The notes under the pieces were generated by a model. It saw only the letters and a list, made by a program, of their open reading frames with translations. It made no database searches and was not told the origin of the DNA. A stretch of DNA of 64,000 nucleotides from UBA7672 sp030824255 (GTDB taxonomy: Bacteria > Pseudomonadota > Alphaproteobacteria > Caulobacterales > Hyphomonadaceae). Each line of letters opens with the position of its first letter. Position 1 is the stretch's first letter. Of the stretch, positions 51,804 through 60,241 are shown piece after piece. The position numbers and the translations under genes are program-made. Where the stretch lies: the NCBI GenBank assembly GCA_942493305.1, contig OW818686.1, positions 1,054,001 through 1,118,000 of the forward strand, in the 5' to 3' direction.

Positions 51804-52799
51804 TCAGCGGGCGGAAAACTCGAGGCGCAGCTCGCCCTGCCCGTTCGTGTAGTAGGCTTGCGGGACGTTGAAGCCCATCGCGTTGCAGGTACGCAGGGCC
51901 GCGCGAGCCTTCGCGATGAAGACCATCATCGCCGGATCCCCTGACGGTTCGGTCGCAGGCGCGATGAGACGCGGCTCCGAGGCGAACTTGCCGTTCGGTC
52001 CGAAAGTGACGCCAAAGGACGCGCGCAGGCGGGCCGCATCCATCATGTTGGAGCTGTCGGTCCAGCAGCGGCTTGCGTTGAGCTGGGCACGGATCTGCTC
52101 GGCAATGCCGAGATGCGCCATGGTGGATGGGACATAAACGGTCGCGGGTGCTTCGGCCGGCGCAGGCGTGGCGGGGGCGGTCGCTCTCGGCGTGGGCGTG
52201 GAGAAGCGCGGCGTGGGCGCGGCGGGCGAGACGGAGATGAGGCCGTTGTCGACCGCCGCAGGCGCCTGTGTCGTCACGGGCGCCGGGCCGAGCTGCGGCG
52301 ACGCCCCGCCGGGCGTCAACGAGATCGCGCCGCCCGGGGATTGCGGGGGCGGTTGGGGAGGGGGGGGGGGCGGGGGCGTGTAGGCGATTGGCGGCTGCGC
52401 CACCGGCGTCGTCGAGACGGGGGCGGTTGTCGCCACGGTGGTCGGCGCGGGCGATGAACCGCCGCGGGAGGGGGCGGAGGTGAGATCGGATCGTATGAAG
52501 GCCTTCTGGCCGTTACGCAGGACAACCTGGTACCAGTTCCAGTCAGCCTGACGCGCGATGCCGGTGACGGTGAGCTGCAGGCCGGTGCTGCCGGATGAGA
52601 GCACAGCCACGTCCTGCGAGGCGAACGGTTCGGCGCGGAGCCGGACGCCCTGGCCCTGGATGGTGACGGGGGAGGAGGGGGAGAAGGGCTCGACCATGTA
52701 GGCGCGGGAGACGGACTGGCCGCCCGGCTGGGCGAGTGCGGGAGCGGCCACGCTGGCGCACAGGCCAGCGGCGAGCACGGAAGCGATCACGAAACGCAT
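51804..52799 (-). CDS. Exported SH3-domain protein with TolA/TonB-like C-terminus
   Basis: Envelope protein of 331 residues; start at 52799 (MRFVIASVLAAGLCASVAAPALAQ). An SH3b domain (about 35-105; VRLRAEPFASQDVAVLSSGSTGLQLTVTGIARQADWNWYQVVLRNGQKAFIRSDLT) is followed by a Pro/Thr-rich linker with seven consecutive Pro (about 145-155) and a C-terminal domain like TolA/TonB-C (IRAQLNASRCWTDSSNMMDAARLRASFGVTFGPNGKFASEPRLI, then RTCNAMG). The linker DNA contains an 11-base homopolymer (see repeat). Family membership of the C-terminus is judged from pattern only. Confidence 0.85.
   Translation of the reverse strand: MRFVIASVLAAGLCASVAAPALAQPGGQSVSRAYMVEPFSPSSPVTIQGQGVRLRAEPFASQDVAVLSSGSTGLQLTVTGIARQADWNWYQVVLRNGQKAFIRSDLTSAPSRGGSSPAPTTVATTAPVSTTPVAQPPIAYTPPPPPPPQPPPQSPGGAISLTPGGASPQLGPAPVTTQAPAAVDNGLISVSPAAPTPRFSTPTPRATAPATPAPAEAPATVYVPSTMAHLGIAEQIRAQLNASRCWTDSSNMMDAARLRASFGVTFGPNGKFASEPRLIAPATEPSGDPAMMVFIAKARAALRTCNAMGFNVPQAYYTNGQGELRLEFSAR
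52360..52370 (-). repeat. 11-base G homopolymer inside a coding region
   Basis: Eleven G in a row on the plus strand (C on the coding strand), within the poly-proline linker of the SH3/TolA-like gene. Slipped-strand mispairing in a tract of this size commonly gives frameshifts; one base gained or lost would cut off the C-terminal domain. Confidence 0.8.
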
Positions 52800-52987
52800 G
52801 TTGCGAACACCCAATCAATTCCGGAGTCGGCCCGGAGAATCCCGCCATACCGGAAGCCTGCTTAACCTGCCACAACAGGGCGCCCAAAGCATGGCGGGAC
52901 TATAGCCATGCGCTGTCGGACGCGCGCCGAAGGTGAGGCGCCCCGAAAGGGAAAACCATTCTGGTGCAAGGCGCTATTGGCCCGAAT

Positions 52988-53404
52988 TTATTCGGGGCGC
53001 TGCTCGACCAACCGCCGGGTCAGGTCGAGGCAGTATTCGGTCCAGAAGGTGTGATCCTCGACCTCAAGGTCGCGCATCAGGCCGAAGGCGGGGACCAGAT
53101 ACTTGTCGTTGTAGGTTTCGAGGTCGATCTCGCGGCGGTTGGCGCCCTCTTCCTTCCACGCAAAGCCGAACTCGCTCAGCTGGTCGATCGTGGCCGGATC
53201 GCCGCGCTCGTCCTGCATGAAGGCGACCATTGCGATGAGCGCCGAGGAGCAGATGTCGGCCACGACCGCGCTGTCATCGGCGGGGATGCTGTGGAGCTGC
53301 AGGTCGTAGAAATTGACGCCCCACTTCCATTCTTCCTGCGCGGATGAGGGCGCAGCCGACAGGGCAAGCAGCGCCGCGAGCGCAGCCATCGTCACGCGTT
53401 TCAT
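52988..53404 (-). CDS. Unknown exported protein
   Basis: 138-residue exported protein, family not recognised. Start at 53404 gives signal MKRVTMAALAALLALSAAPSSAQ. The mature domain is acidic and helical (WGVNFYDLQLHSIPADDSAVVADICSSALIAMVAFMQDERGD; FWTEYCLDLTRRLVEQ), with two Cys that may pair. The 190-base gap to the SH3/TolA-like gene holds no evident gene. Confidence 0.82.
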   Translation of the reverse strand: MKRVTMAALAALLALSAAPSSAQEEWKWGVNFYDLQLHSIPADDSAVVADICSSALIAMVAFMQDERGDPATIDQLSEFGFAWKEEGANRREIDLETYNDKYLVPAFGLMRDLEVEDHTFWTEYCLDLTRRLVEQRPE

Positions 53405-53485
53405 GGAGATCACCTCTGCGAAGCGCTCGTCAGGTACATCAATTCCCGACCGAGGGAATTAACATGCCCGCGGTTTCTGCAGTTC

Positions 53486-54478
53486 CTACAGCATCGCCGG
53501 GATGACGCGGTCTGGCGGCTTGTGGCCGTCAGCGAACGTCTTGATGTTGATGATCACCTTCTCACCCATGTCGATCCGGCCTTCGAGCGTGGCGGACGAC
53601 ATATGGGGGAGGACCACCACATTGCGCAGCGCCTTGAGGCGGGGGTTCACATTGGGCTCGTTCTCGAACACGTCGAGACCGGCGCCGGCGATATCGCCGG
53701 CTTCGAGCGAACGGATGAGGGCGGCTTCGTCGATCACCTCGCCGCGCGCCGTGTTCACCAGATAGGCGTCCGGCTTCATCAGCTTGATGCGACGGGCCGA
53801 GAGCAGGTGGAAGGTGGCGGGCGTGTGCGGGCAGTTGATGGACACGATATCCATGCGGGCCAGCATCTGGTCGAGGCTGTCCCAGTACGTCGCCTCAAGT
53901 TCTTCGGCGAGCTGCGGGCGCACCGGCTTGCGGTTGTGATAGTGAATCTGCAGGCCGAAGGCGCGGGCGCGGCGCGCGACGGCGGTGCCGATACGGCCCA
54001 TGCCGATGATGCCGAGGCGCTTGCCGTAGATGCGGCGGCCGAGCATCCAGGTGGGCGACCAGCCAACAAACTGACCCGACTGCATGGCGCCCACGCCATC
54101 GACGATGCGGCGCGGCACGGCAAGAATGAGGGCCATCGTCATGTCGGCGGTGTCTTCCGTCAGCACGCCCGGCGTGTTGGTGACGGTGATGCCGCGCGAG
54201 ACGCAGGCCTGAACGTCGATATTGTCCACGCCGACGCCGAACTGGGCGATAAGGCGGAGACGGTCCCCTGCCCGCGCCAGCGTGCGGCCGTCGATCTTGT
54301 CGGTGATGGTGGGCACGAGGACGTCGCAGCGCGTGGCGGCGTCGGCGAGCTGCTCGATCGTCATAGGCGTGTCGGTGGTGTTGAGTTCCACATCGAAGAG
54401 TTCGCTCATGCGCGTTTCCACCGGCTCTGGCAGGCGGCGCGTCACGATGACTTTCAGCTTTGGGCGTGACGTCGGCAT
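53486..54478 (-). CDS. D-isomer 2-hydroxyacid dehydrogenase (glyoxylate/hydroxypyruvate reductase type)
   Basis: NAD(P)-dependent oxidoreductase of 330 residues; start at 54478 (MPTSRPKLKVIVTRRLPEPVETRMSELFDVELN). Rossmann motif GKRLGIIGMGRIGTAVARRARAFGLQIHYHNRKP, catalytic Arg in FGVGVDNIDVQACVSRGI region, Glu in LDVFENEPNVNPRL and His in VVLPHMSSATLEGR. The pattern RLPEPVE...F matches GyaR-type D-glycerate dehydrogenases. Substrate inferred from family. Confidence 0.9.
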   Translation of the reverse strand: MPTSRPKLKVIVTRRLPEPVETRMSELFDVELNTTDTPMTIEQLADAATRCDVLVPTITDKIDGRTLARAGDRLRLIAQFGVGVDNIDVQACVSRGITVTNTPGVLTEDTADMTMALILAVPRRIVDGVGAMQSGQFVGWSPTWMLGRRIYGKRLGIIGMGRIGTAVARRARAFGLQIHYHNRKPVRPQLAEELEATYWDSLDQMLARMDIVSINCPHTPATFHLLSARRIKLMKPDAYLVNTARGEVIDEAALIRSLEAGDIAGAGLDVFENEPNVNPRLKALRNVVVLPHMSSATLEGRIDMGEKVIINIKTFADGHKPPDRVIPAML

Positions 54479-54704
54479 GATTGGAACACGTTCCTCTATC
54501 CTGGTCTTCTGGCGCAGCGCGTAGCGCCCCGGGCGGCCCGCGACAACTGCCGGTTTATCAGGGCCGCGGCGCGGGGCCAACCGGCAGCTGATAAAGCGTG
54601 GCTAATGTGCGATTCACCCAATTTGAAACCGCTGGTTAAGCCAGCCTTCACGCTGGCGTGGTTTTGATCTGCGGGTCATCCCTCAGCACGAAGGCAGTTG
54701 CGCC

Positions 54705-55283
54705 GTGAGCCACAAACGCAGCCGGACCGCCGCTTTCATGCTGTTTGCACAGATTAGCGGCATCGCACTTGCGGCATCGTCCGCCGGCGCACAGGAAAGC
54801 CTGACGCCGGGCAGCTTCAAGGCGTTCGCGGCCGAAGGCGTGGAAGCGCGCGTCAGCGACTTTTCCGGCCAGCCCGTGCCCCGCTATGCCAGCCTTCGCT
54901 TCGACGAGGTCAACGGACGGGGCGGTCCGAGCATGGATTATCCCATTCGCTGGACCTATGAGCGCGCCGGCCTGCCCGTCATCGTCGTGCGCGAAAGCAA
55001 GGACTGGCGGATGATCCGCGATCCGCTGGGCGATGAAGTGTGGGTGAACACCTCGCAGCTCGCCGGCCAGCGCACCGCCATCACGACTGATACCGGCGTG
55101 GTCCATCGCGAGCCGCGCACGGATGCGGGCGCGGTCGCCCGTTTCAGCGCCGGAGCCGTGGTTTCCCTCGGGGATTGCGGCAATCTCTGGTGTCGCGTCG
55201 AAGCTGAAGGCCACAAGGGCTGGGTAAAACGCGTGCATCTTTGGGGCGCTGACGCCCTGCCGTCGATGCCCGAAAATAACTAG
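54705..55283 (+). CDS. Exported SH3-domain protein
   Basis: 192-residue protein with a signal peptide (MSHKRSRTAAFMLFAQISGIALAASSAGA) and two SH3-like repeats (DYPIRWTYERAGLPVIVVRESKDWRMIRDPLGDEVWVNTSQLAG and VHREPRTDAGAVARFSAGAVVSLGDCGNLWCRVEAEGHKGWVKRVHLWG). This corresponds to the COG3807 family found near peptidoglycan-related genes in alphaproteobacteria. It is followed by a short hairpin at 55300-55316 and then fabA. Likely periplasmic. Confidence 0.87.
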   Translation: MSHKRSRTAAFMLFAQISGIALAASSAGAQESLTPGSFKAFAAEGVEARVSDFSGQPVPRYASLRFDEVNGRGGPSMDYPIRWTYERAGLPVIVVRESKDWRMIRDPLGDEVWVNTSQLAGQRTAITTDTGVVHREPRTDAGAVARFSAGAVVSLGDCGNLWCRVEAEGHKGWVKRVHLWGADALPSMPENN

Positions 55284-55368
55284 CTTTTTCCTCGCAGACG
55301 CAGCGAAAACCGCTGCTTGAGCCCCCCACCCCCGCGTGTTACGGGGCCTCTCCCTCGTGGAGCGGCCC

Positions 55369-55911
55369 ATGACACAAGATTCGACCTCGCCTCAGGCGTT
55401 TCACGCGCGGCAGTCCTCGTACTCCTACGAAGAACTGCTGCTGAGCGGGCATGGGCAGCTGTTCGGGCCGGGCAACGCCCAGCTTCCGATCCCCCCCATG
55501 CTGATGCTGGACAGGATCACGGAGATTTCGCTGGATGGCGGCGCCGCCAAGCGCGGCCACATCATTGCAGAACTCGATATCCATCCCGATCTCTGGTTCT
55601 TCAAATGTCACTTCCCGGGCGACCCGGTGATGCCGGGCTGCCTGGGACTCGACGCGATGTGGCAACTGGTCGGCTTCTGGCTGGGCTGGTCAGGCTCGCT
55701 GGGCAAGGGCCGCGCTCTTGGTGTCGGGGAATGCAAGTTCACCGGACAGGTGACGCCGGAGAAGAAACTGGTGCGCTACGAGATTGATATTCGCCGCGCG
55801 ATCAGATCGCATCTGACCATGGGCATCGCCGATGGCGCAGTGTTCCTGGACGGCGAAAAGATTTATACCGCCAAGGACATGAAGGTTGGCCTCATGAAGA
55901 TTGGCGGATAG
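55369..55911 (+). CDS. fabA: 3-hydroxydecanoyl-ACP dehydratase/isomerase
   Basis: Dehydratase and 2-trans/3-cis isomerase that starts unsaturated fatty acid synthesis. Start at 55369 (MTQDSTSPQAF), GGAG 6 bases upstream. Hot-dog fold with catalytic H81 and D95 in LWFFKCHFPGDPVMPGCLGLDAMWQL; PPMLMLDRIT and CKFTGQVTPEKKLV are family motifs. 180 residues. Followed by fabB after 75 bases. The usual upstream regulator gene irr is not here; an SH3 protein occupies that place. Confidence 0.96.
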   Translation: MTQDSTSPQAFHARQSSYSYEELLLSGHGQLFGPGNAQLPIPPMLMLDRITEISLDGGAAKRGHIIAELDIHPDLWFFKCHFPGDPVMPGCLGLDAMWQLVGFWLGWSGSLGKGRALGVGECKFTGQVTPEKKLVRYEIDIRRAIRSHLTMGIADGAVFLDGEKIYTAKDMKVGLMKIGG

Positions 55912-55986
55912 ATTTTACACGCTTGGGTTGTGCCGCCTGACACGGCGGCCGAAGTGACTGGGTAAACGGCAGGGAGAGATATCGCG

Positions 55987-57228
55987 ATGGCGGCCAGCGG
56001 CCCCGATCTGCGCAGGGTGGTGATCACCGGGATGGGCATCGTCTCGTCCATCGGCGACACGATCAAGGACGTCTCGGATAGCCTGAAGCAGGGCCGTTCG
56101 GGCATCAGCTTCGCGCCGGAATACGCCGAGCGCGGGTTCAAGTCCCAGGTGCACGGCAAGCCCAACGCCATGCCGGAAGACCATATCGACAAGCGCGCCA
56201 TGCGCTTCATGGGCGACGGCGCCGGCTGGTGCCACATGTCGATGACGCAGGCGATCGCGGATGCGGGCCTCGACGAGAGCATCATCTCCAACCCGCGCAC
56301 CGGACTCATTGTTGGAACCGGCGGCCCAAGCACGCGCGCCATCGTGGCGGCTGTCGACTCGACCCGGGAAAAGGGCTCGCCGCGCCGCATCGGGCCTTTT
56401 GCCGTGCCGAAGGCGATGTCGTCGACTGCATCGGCGACGCTCTCCACCCTCTTCAAGATCCTTGGCGTGAACTACTCGATCTCGTCGGCCTGCACGACAT
56501 CGCTGCACTGCGTGGGAGCGGCCTCCGAGCAGATCCAGTGGGGCAAGCAGGATGTGATGTTCGCCGGCGGCGGCGAAGAGCTCGACTGGACGCTGTCCTG
56601 CCTGTTCGACGGGTTGGGCGCGATGTCGTCGAAATACAATGCCGAGCCGCACCGCGCCTCGCGCGCCTATGATGCGGATCGCGATGGTTTCGTGATCGCC
56701 GGCGGCGCCGGCATGGTCGTGCTGGAAGAGTACGAGCACGCCAAGCGCCGTGGGGCTACGATCTATGGCGAAGTTCTGGGCTATGGGGCCACGTCGGATG
56801 GCTACGACATGGTCGCGCCGTCAGGCGAAGGCGCTGCGCGCGCGATGCGCCTTGCCATGTCGCAGGCAGGACGCGCGCCGGACTATCTCAATCCGCACGC
56901 CACCTCGACGCCGGTGGGCGACGTAAAGGAGCTTGAGGCCGTACGCGAAGTCTTCGGTCAGGAAGCGGCCGACCAGCCGATGATCTCGGCCACGAAATCC
57001 ATGACCGGGCACTGCCTGGGCGGGGCCGGCGTGCAGGAGCTGATCTATTCGCTGATCATGATGAAGGAGCGCTTCGTTGCGCCCTCCATCAACATCGAGA
57101 AGCTCGACCCCCTCGCCTACGGCGTCAACATCATCAAGGAAGCACGGGAAGCCGTGATCAACATGGTGATGTCGAACTCGTTCGGCTTTGGCGGCACGAA
57201 TGGCTCGATCATGGTGGGCAAGGTTTAG
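55987..57228 (+). CDS. fabB: 3-oxoacyl-ACP synthase I
   Basis: Condensing enzyme that elongates unsaturated acyl-ACP. KAS I/II fold with catalytic C169 (YSISSACTTSLHCVGAASEQI), H in NPHATSTPVGDVKE and H in ATKSMTGHCLGGAGVQEL; GVVITGMGIVSSIGDT at the start and MSNSFGFGGTNGSI at the end. 413 residues. Partner of FabA in the anaerobic unsaturated pathway and part of fabA-fabB-fabI. Confidence 0.96.
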   Translation: MAASGPDLRRVVITGMGIVSSIGDTIKDVSDSLKQGRSGISFAPEYAERGFKSQVHGKPNAMPEDHIDKRAMRFMGDGAGWCHMSMTQAIADAGLDESIISNPRTGLIVGTGGPSTRAIVAAVDSTREKGSPRRIGPFAVPKAMSSTASATLSTLFKILGVNYSISSACTTSLHCVGAASEQIQWGKQDVMFAGGGEELDWTLSCLFDGLGAMSSKYNAEPHRASRAYDADRDGFVIAGGAGMVVLEEYEHAKRRGATIYGEVLGYGATSDGYDMVAPSGEGAARAMRLAMSQAGRAPDYLNPHATSTPVGDVKELEAVREVFGQEAADQPMISATKSMTGHCLGGAGVQELIYSLIMMKERFVAPSINIEKLDPLAYGVNIIKEAREAVINMVMSNSFGFGGTNGSIMVGKV

Positions 57229-57387
57229 CCTGCGATCAGCGCCCTGCTTCGAGGCATAGCACCCGTTTCCTGCTGCGGCGCCGGGAACTCGCGAATTCGT
57301 CGCAACTTGTCGTGGCGGCCGGCGGGCCGCGCTTGACTGCCCCCGCGCACGCCCCTACCCCGCGAAACGCAGCAGAGGAGCCGCCCC

Positions 57388-58212
57388 ATGTCCAAATGGT
57401 CCTTCCCCACAGGCGACCTGATGAAGGGCAAGCGCGGCCTTGTGATGGGCGTCGCGAACGACAGCTCGATTGCCTGGGGCATCGCCCAGCAGCTGGCAGC
57501 GCAGGGGGCGGAGATCGCCTTCACCTATCAGGGCGAAAACCTCGAGCGCCGGGTGCGTCCGCTGGTCGAATCCATCGGCATGAACACGATGATCCCCGCC
57601 GACGTCACCGATGACGCCAGCATGGACGCCGCTTTCGCGCAGGTGAAAGAGAAGTGGGGCAAGATCGACTTCCTCGTTCACTCCATCGCGTTTGCCGGAA
57701 AAGAAGAACTGATGGGCTCGATGGTGGCGAACACCTCGCGCGAGGGCTTCCGCCGCGCGATGGACATCTCGGTCTACTCGTTCATCGATTGCGCGCGCCG
57801 CGCGTCCGAGATCATGCCGGATGGCGGCTCGATCATCTGCATGACCTATCTGGGCGCTGAGCGGACCGTGCCGTCCTACAATGTCATGGGCGTGGCCAAG
57901 GCAGCGCTGGAAGCCTCAACGCGCTATGCGGCGCGCGATCTGGGCGCCAAGGGCATCCGGGTGAACGCGATTTCGGCCGGCGCGATGCGGACGCTGTCGC
58001 TGGCGGGCATTCGCGGCGGCAAAGGCCTGATGAGCACCGGCCGTGACTGGTCGCTGCTGAAGGAAGATACCTCGATGGAAGGCGTCGCGGGTTGCGCGCT
58101 CTACCTGCTCTCGCCGATCGGACGTTCGATCACGGGCGAAGTCGTGCACGTGGATGCGGGTTTCCACATTGTGGGCGTGCCGGACATTCAGGAGAGCGGA
58201 CCGGCGGCTTGA
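57388..58212 (+). CDS. fabI: Enoyl-ACP reductase FabI
   Basis: NADH-dependent reductase of the last step in the fatty acid cycle, target of triclosan. SDR fold: LVMGVANDSSIAWGIAQQLAAQGA, FLVHSIAFAGKEELMG, and catalytic Y154 / Y164-x6-K171 (CMTYLGAERTVPSYNVMGVAKAALEASTRYAARDLG). C-terminal LSPIGRSITGEVVHVDAGFHIVG. 274 residues. GAGGAG precedes the ATG. Separated from fabB by 159 bases that may hold its own promoter (TTGACT near 57333). Confidence 0.96.
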   Translation: MSKWSFPTGDLMKGKRGLVMGVANDSSIAWGIAQQLAAQGAEIAFTYQGENLERRVRPLVESIGMNTMIPADVTDDASMDAAFAQVKEKWGKIDFLVHSIAFAGKEELMGSMVANTSREGFRRAMDISVYSFIDCARRASEIMPDGGSIICMTYLGAERTVPSYNVMGVAKAALEASTRYAARDLGAKGIRVNAISAGAMRTLSLAGIRGGKGLMSTGRDWSLLKEDTSMEGVAGCALYLLSPIGRSITGEVVHVDAGFHIVGVPDIQESGPAA

Positions 58213-58220
58213 TCGCGGAT

Positions 58221-58448
58221 CTAGTCGCCGAGGTTCAAGGCGTAGCTGGTCATGACGGCCTGCTGCTGATCCAGCAGAGCCTGATTGGCGGCCTGGATCA
58301 TCCAGCCGCCGGGCGCGGTGAGCGCTGCCATGGTGGCGATCATCAGCCCGACGATCGCGGCCGCGCTGCCGATGACGATGAGCCCGTTGCGTAGACGATC
58401 GCTCGACGTGACAGATGTCTCTGCGACCGACGCTTTATCAGGCTGCAT
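58221..58448 (-). CDS. Small membrane protein, 75 aa
   Basis: Unrecognised. One hydrophobic helix (residues 22-44, GLIVIGSAAAIVGLMIATMAALT) with a cytosolic basic start (DRLRNG), then a helical region NQALLDQQQAVMTSYALNLGD. It lies opposite to and just after fabI (8 bases between the stops). The next gene upstream, 170 bases away, is also a tiny one-helix protein. Confidence 0.6.
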   Translation of the reverse strand: MQPDKASVAETSVTSSDRLRNGLIVIGSAAAIVGLMIATMAALTAPGGWMIQAANQALLDQQQAVMTSYALNLGD

Positions 58449-58618
58449 GTAACACTCCCAGATTACCCGGCGCAGAAATGCCGGCCAAAGCTACGCGCGG
58501 GCGATATGCCCATGACGTCGGGAGGATGAGCTCGGGGGAGGTTTTGGGCTTTTGGCGTTTACGCCTTCAGCCTCTGTTACAACCAGTCTAATTCAGACGG
58601 GTCATCACCGCAACCGAC

Positions 58619-58891
58619 TTACTGCGGCGGAGCGGTTGGCTGGACTTCCGACGGGGAAACCGTGCCAGCATTGTCGACAGGCGTTGCAATTTCCGCAGCG
58701 GTCTGATTGTCGCCCGCCGTGGGAGCGGACAAAGCGATCATCACCACATAGGCGATGACGACGAACGCGATACCGAGGCCAAGAACCCAGAGCATGCCCC
58801 TGACGTTTTGCCCTTGGCGGGCGCGCTGCCCTGTCGTTTTCGGCGCCGCGTCACCGGGCGGCGTGGTCTTGTCATAACCAGATTGGGCCAT
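58619..58891 (-). CDS. Small membrane protein, 90 aa
   Basis: Unrecognised. A charged cytosolic start (about residues 1-32, including TTGQRARQGQNVRG), one helix (LWVLGLGIAFVVIAYVVMIAL, 34-54) and a Thr/Pro/Ala-rich periplasmic tail to the end. The start is supported by a GGAG about 9 bases upstream. Directly downstream of udk on the same strand, 81 bases apart. Confidence 0.65.
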   Translation of the reverse strand: MAQSGYDKTTPPGDAAPKTTGQRARQGQNVRGMLWVLGLGIAFVVIAYVVMIALSAPTAGDNQTAAEIATPVDNAGTVSPSEVQPTAPPQ

Positions 58892-58972
58892 GTGATGCTC
58901 CTTGCCGCATTCGCGGCTCTGGAACTGAACACGTGATGGCGGCAGGAGTTCCGATCCCTGGCGATGGCGTCC

Positions 58973-59668
58973 TCAGCCAGCGATGCCGAGTTTCTGGAGC
59001 TGGACCCACACCGGCGCAACGAGGCGATCCACGGAATCTGCGTCCGACGGCGCGTCGCGATCGGGCGGCGCCGCTTCGCAGGCCACCACGATATCGCAAT
59101 GATGCCGCGCCGGATCGATAAAGCGCGTCTGCGCGGGGCGCACGAACCGCAAGTATTGCTGGATGACGCTTTCAGCGCTGCGTCCGCGTTCGGCTTCGTC
59201 ACGGCGGATGCGGCGGATGAGGCGGAGGTCCGCGGGGGCGTCGACGAAGACGGTGAGATCGAACAAGGGGAAGAAGCTGCGGTCGGAAAGGACGTGGATC
59301 CCTTCAACGATAACAACGGGACGCGATTCAACCGTCTTGAAGGCGTCGGGCTTCCGGTCGTGCCTGGCAAATTCGTAGATCGGCTGCTGGATCGTCTCGC
59401 CACGTTTCAGGGCTTCGACGTCGCTGCGCAGGTGGGCCATGTCCTTGTTGGCGGGATCGTCAAAATCGAATGTGCGTTCAAGTTCGGCATGCGTCATCGC
59501 CAGCGCCGCCGCTCCGTAGTGGGCACGGGCATGGTAGTAATTGTCTTCCGTGATGAGCTGACAGGCGTCACCCAGGCGTTCGTGCAGCGCGCGGGCCAGC
59601 GTGGTCTTGCCGGAGCCAGAGCCGCCAGTGATCGCGATCATGAAGGCGTGGCCGGCCGCAACGGACAT
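58973..59668 (-). CDS. udk: Uridine kinase family protein
   Basis: P-loop kinase of 231 residues that phosphorylates uridine/cytidine. Walker A ITGGSGSGKTTLARALHERL at residues 13-30, YYHARAHYGAAALAM, RTFDFDDPANKDM and VVIVEGIHVLSD are typical of Udk; the middle RLIRRIRRDEAERGRSAESVI also. The C-terminus is shortened relative to E. coli Udk. 5 bases after rbfA, likely co-transcribed. A phosphoribulokinase-like role is less likely. Confidence 0.9.
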   Translation of the reverse strand: MSVAAGHAFMIAITGGSGSGKTTLARALHERLGDACQLITEDNYYHARAHYGAAALAMTHAELERTFDFDDPANKDMAHLRSDVEALKRGETIQQPIYEFARHDRKPDAFKTVESRPVVIVEGIHVLSDRSFFPLFDLTVFVDAPADLRLIRRIRRDEAERGRSAESVIQQYLRFVRPAQTRFIDPARHHCDIVVACEAAPPDRDAPSDADSVDRLVAPVWVQLQKLGIAG

Positions 59669-59673
59669 GGGGC

Positions 59674-60057
59674 CTAGTCCTCGTCTTTCTGTTCAAGATC
59701 GCGGCGGACGCGTTCGGAGGCGAGAAGCGCGTCGATGCGGCGCGCTTCGTCATAGCTGTCATCCGGGATGAAGCGGACGTTGGGCGTGTGGCGCATGTCG
59801 ATCTCGCGGCTGAGACGGCCGCGCAGGAAGCCGGCCGCGCGGTTCAGCGCCTCGACGACCGGACCCATTTCGGCGATGCCGAGCGGGGCCGCGAAGGCGG
59901 TCGCGTTCTTGAGATCCGGCGAGATGCGGACCTCGGTGATGGTGATGGATTTTCCGTGCAGCGCCGGATCGTTGAACTCCTCGCGCGAGAGGATGTCCAT
60001 CAGCGCGTGGCGAATAAGCTCGCCGGCGCGCAACTGTCTCTGGGTGGGCGGTTTCAT
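59674..60057 (-). CDS. rbfA: Ribosome-binding factor A
   Basis: Small KH-like protein that assists late 30S maturation. RQLRAGELIRHALMDILSREEFNDPALHGKSITITEVRISPDLKNATAFAAPLG and the end RHTPNVRFIPDDSYDEARRIDALL match RbfA. 127 residues, standard. The usual infB/truB neighbours are absent; it is followed by udk instead. Confidence 0.95.
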   Translation of the reverse strand: MKPPTQRQLRAGELIRHALMDILSREEFNDPALHGKSITITEVRISPDLKNATAFAAPLGIAEMGPVVEALNRAAGFLRGRLSREIDMRHTPNVRFIPDDSYDEARRIDALLASERVRRDLEQKDED

Positions 60058-60241
60058 GAGGCTGTCAAAGAGCCGGCAGGCCGGGATGTCAAGGACGCCC
60101 CTGCCCCTACGCCGGTTTTGACCCGATTTTTGAGTGCGGCTGGTTTGCTCTTGGAGACGGTCCTGTCGTTTTTCCGGCCGCGCGGGCCTGCCGGCAGGGC
60201 GATGTTGGGCCTACATTGGATAGTCGCCGTCGAGGCCGAGA

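Noticed and set aside
58526..58591. 21-codon plus-strand ORF with a GGGAGG directly before the ATG
   Set aside because: The peptide has no signal, helix or recognisable pattern and the purine run overlaps the start; the supporting evidence is far weaker than for 63002-63103.
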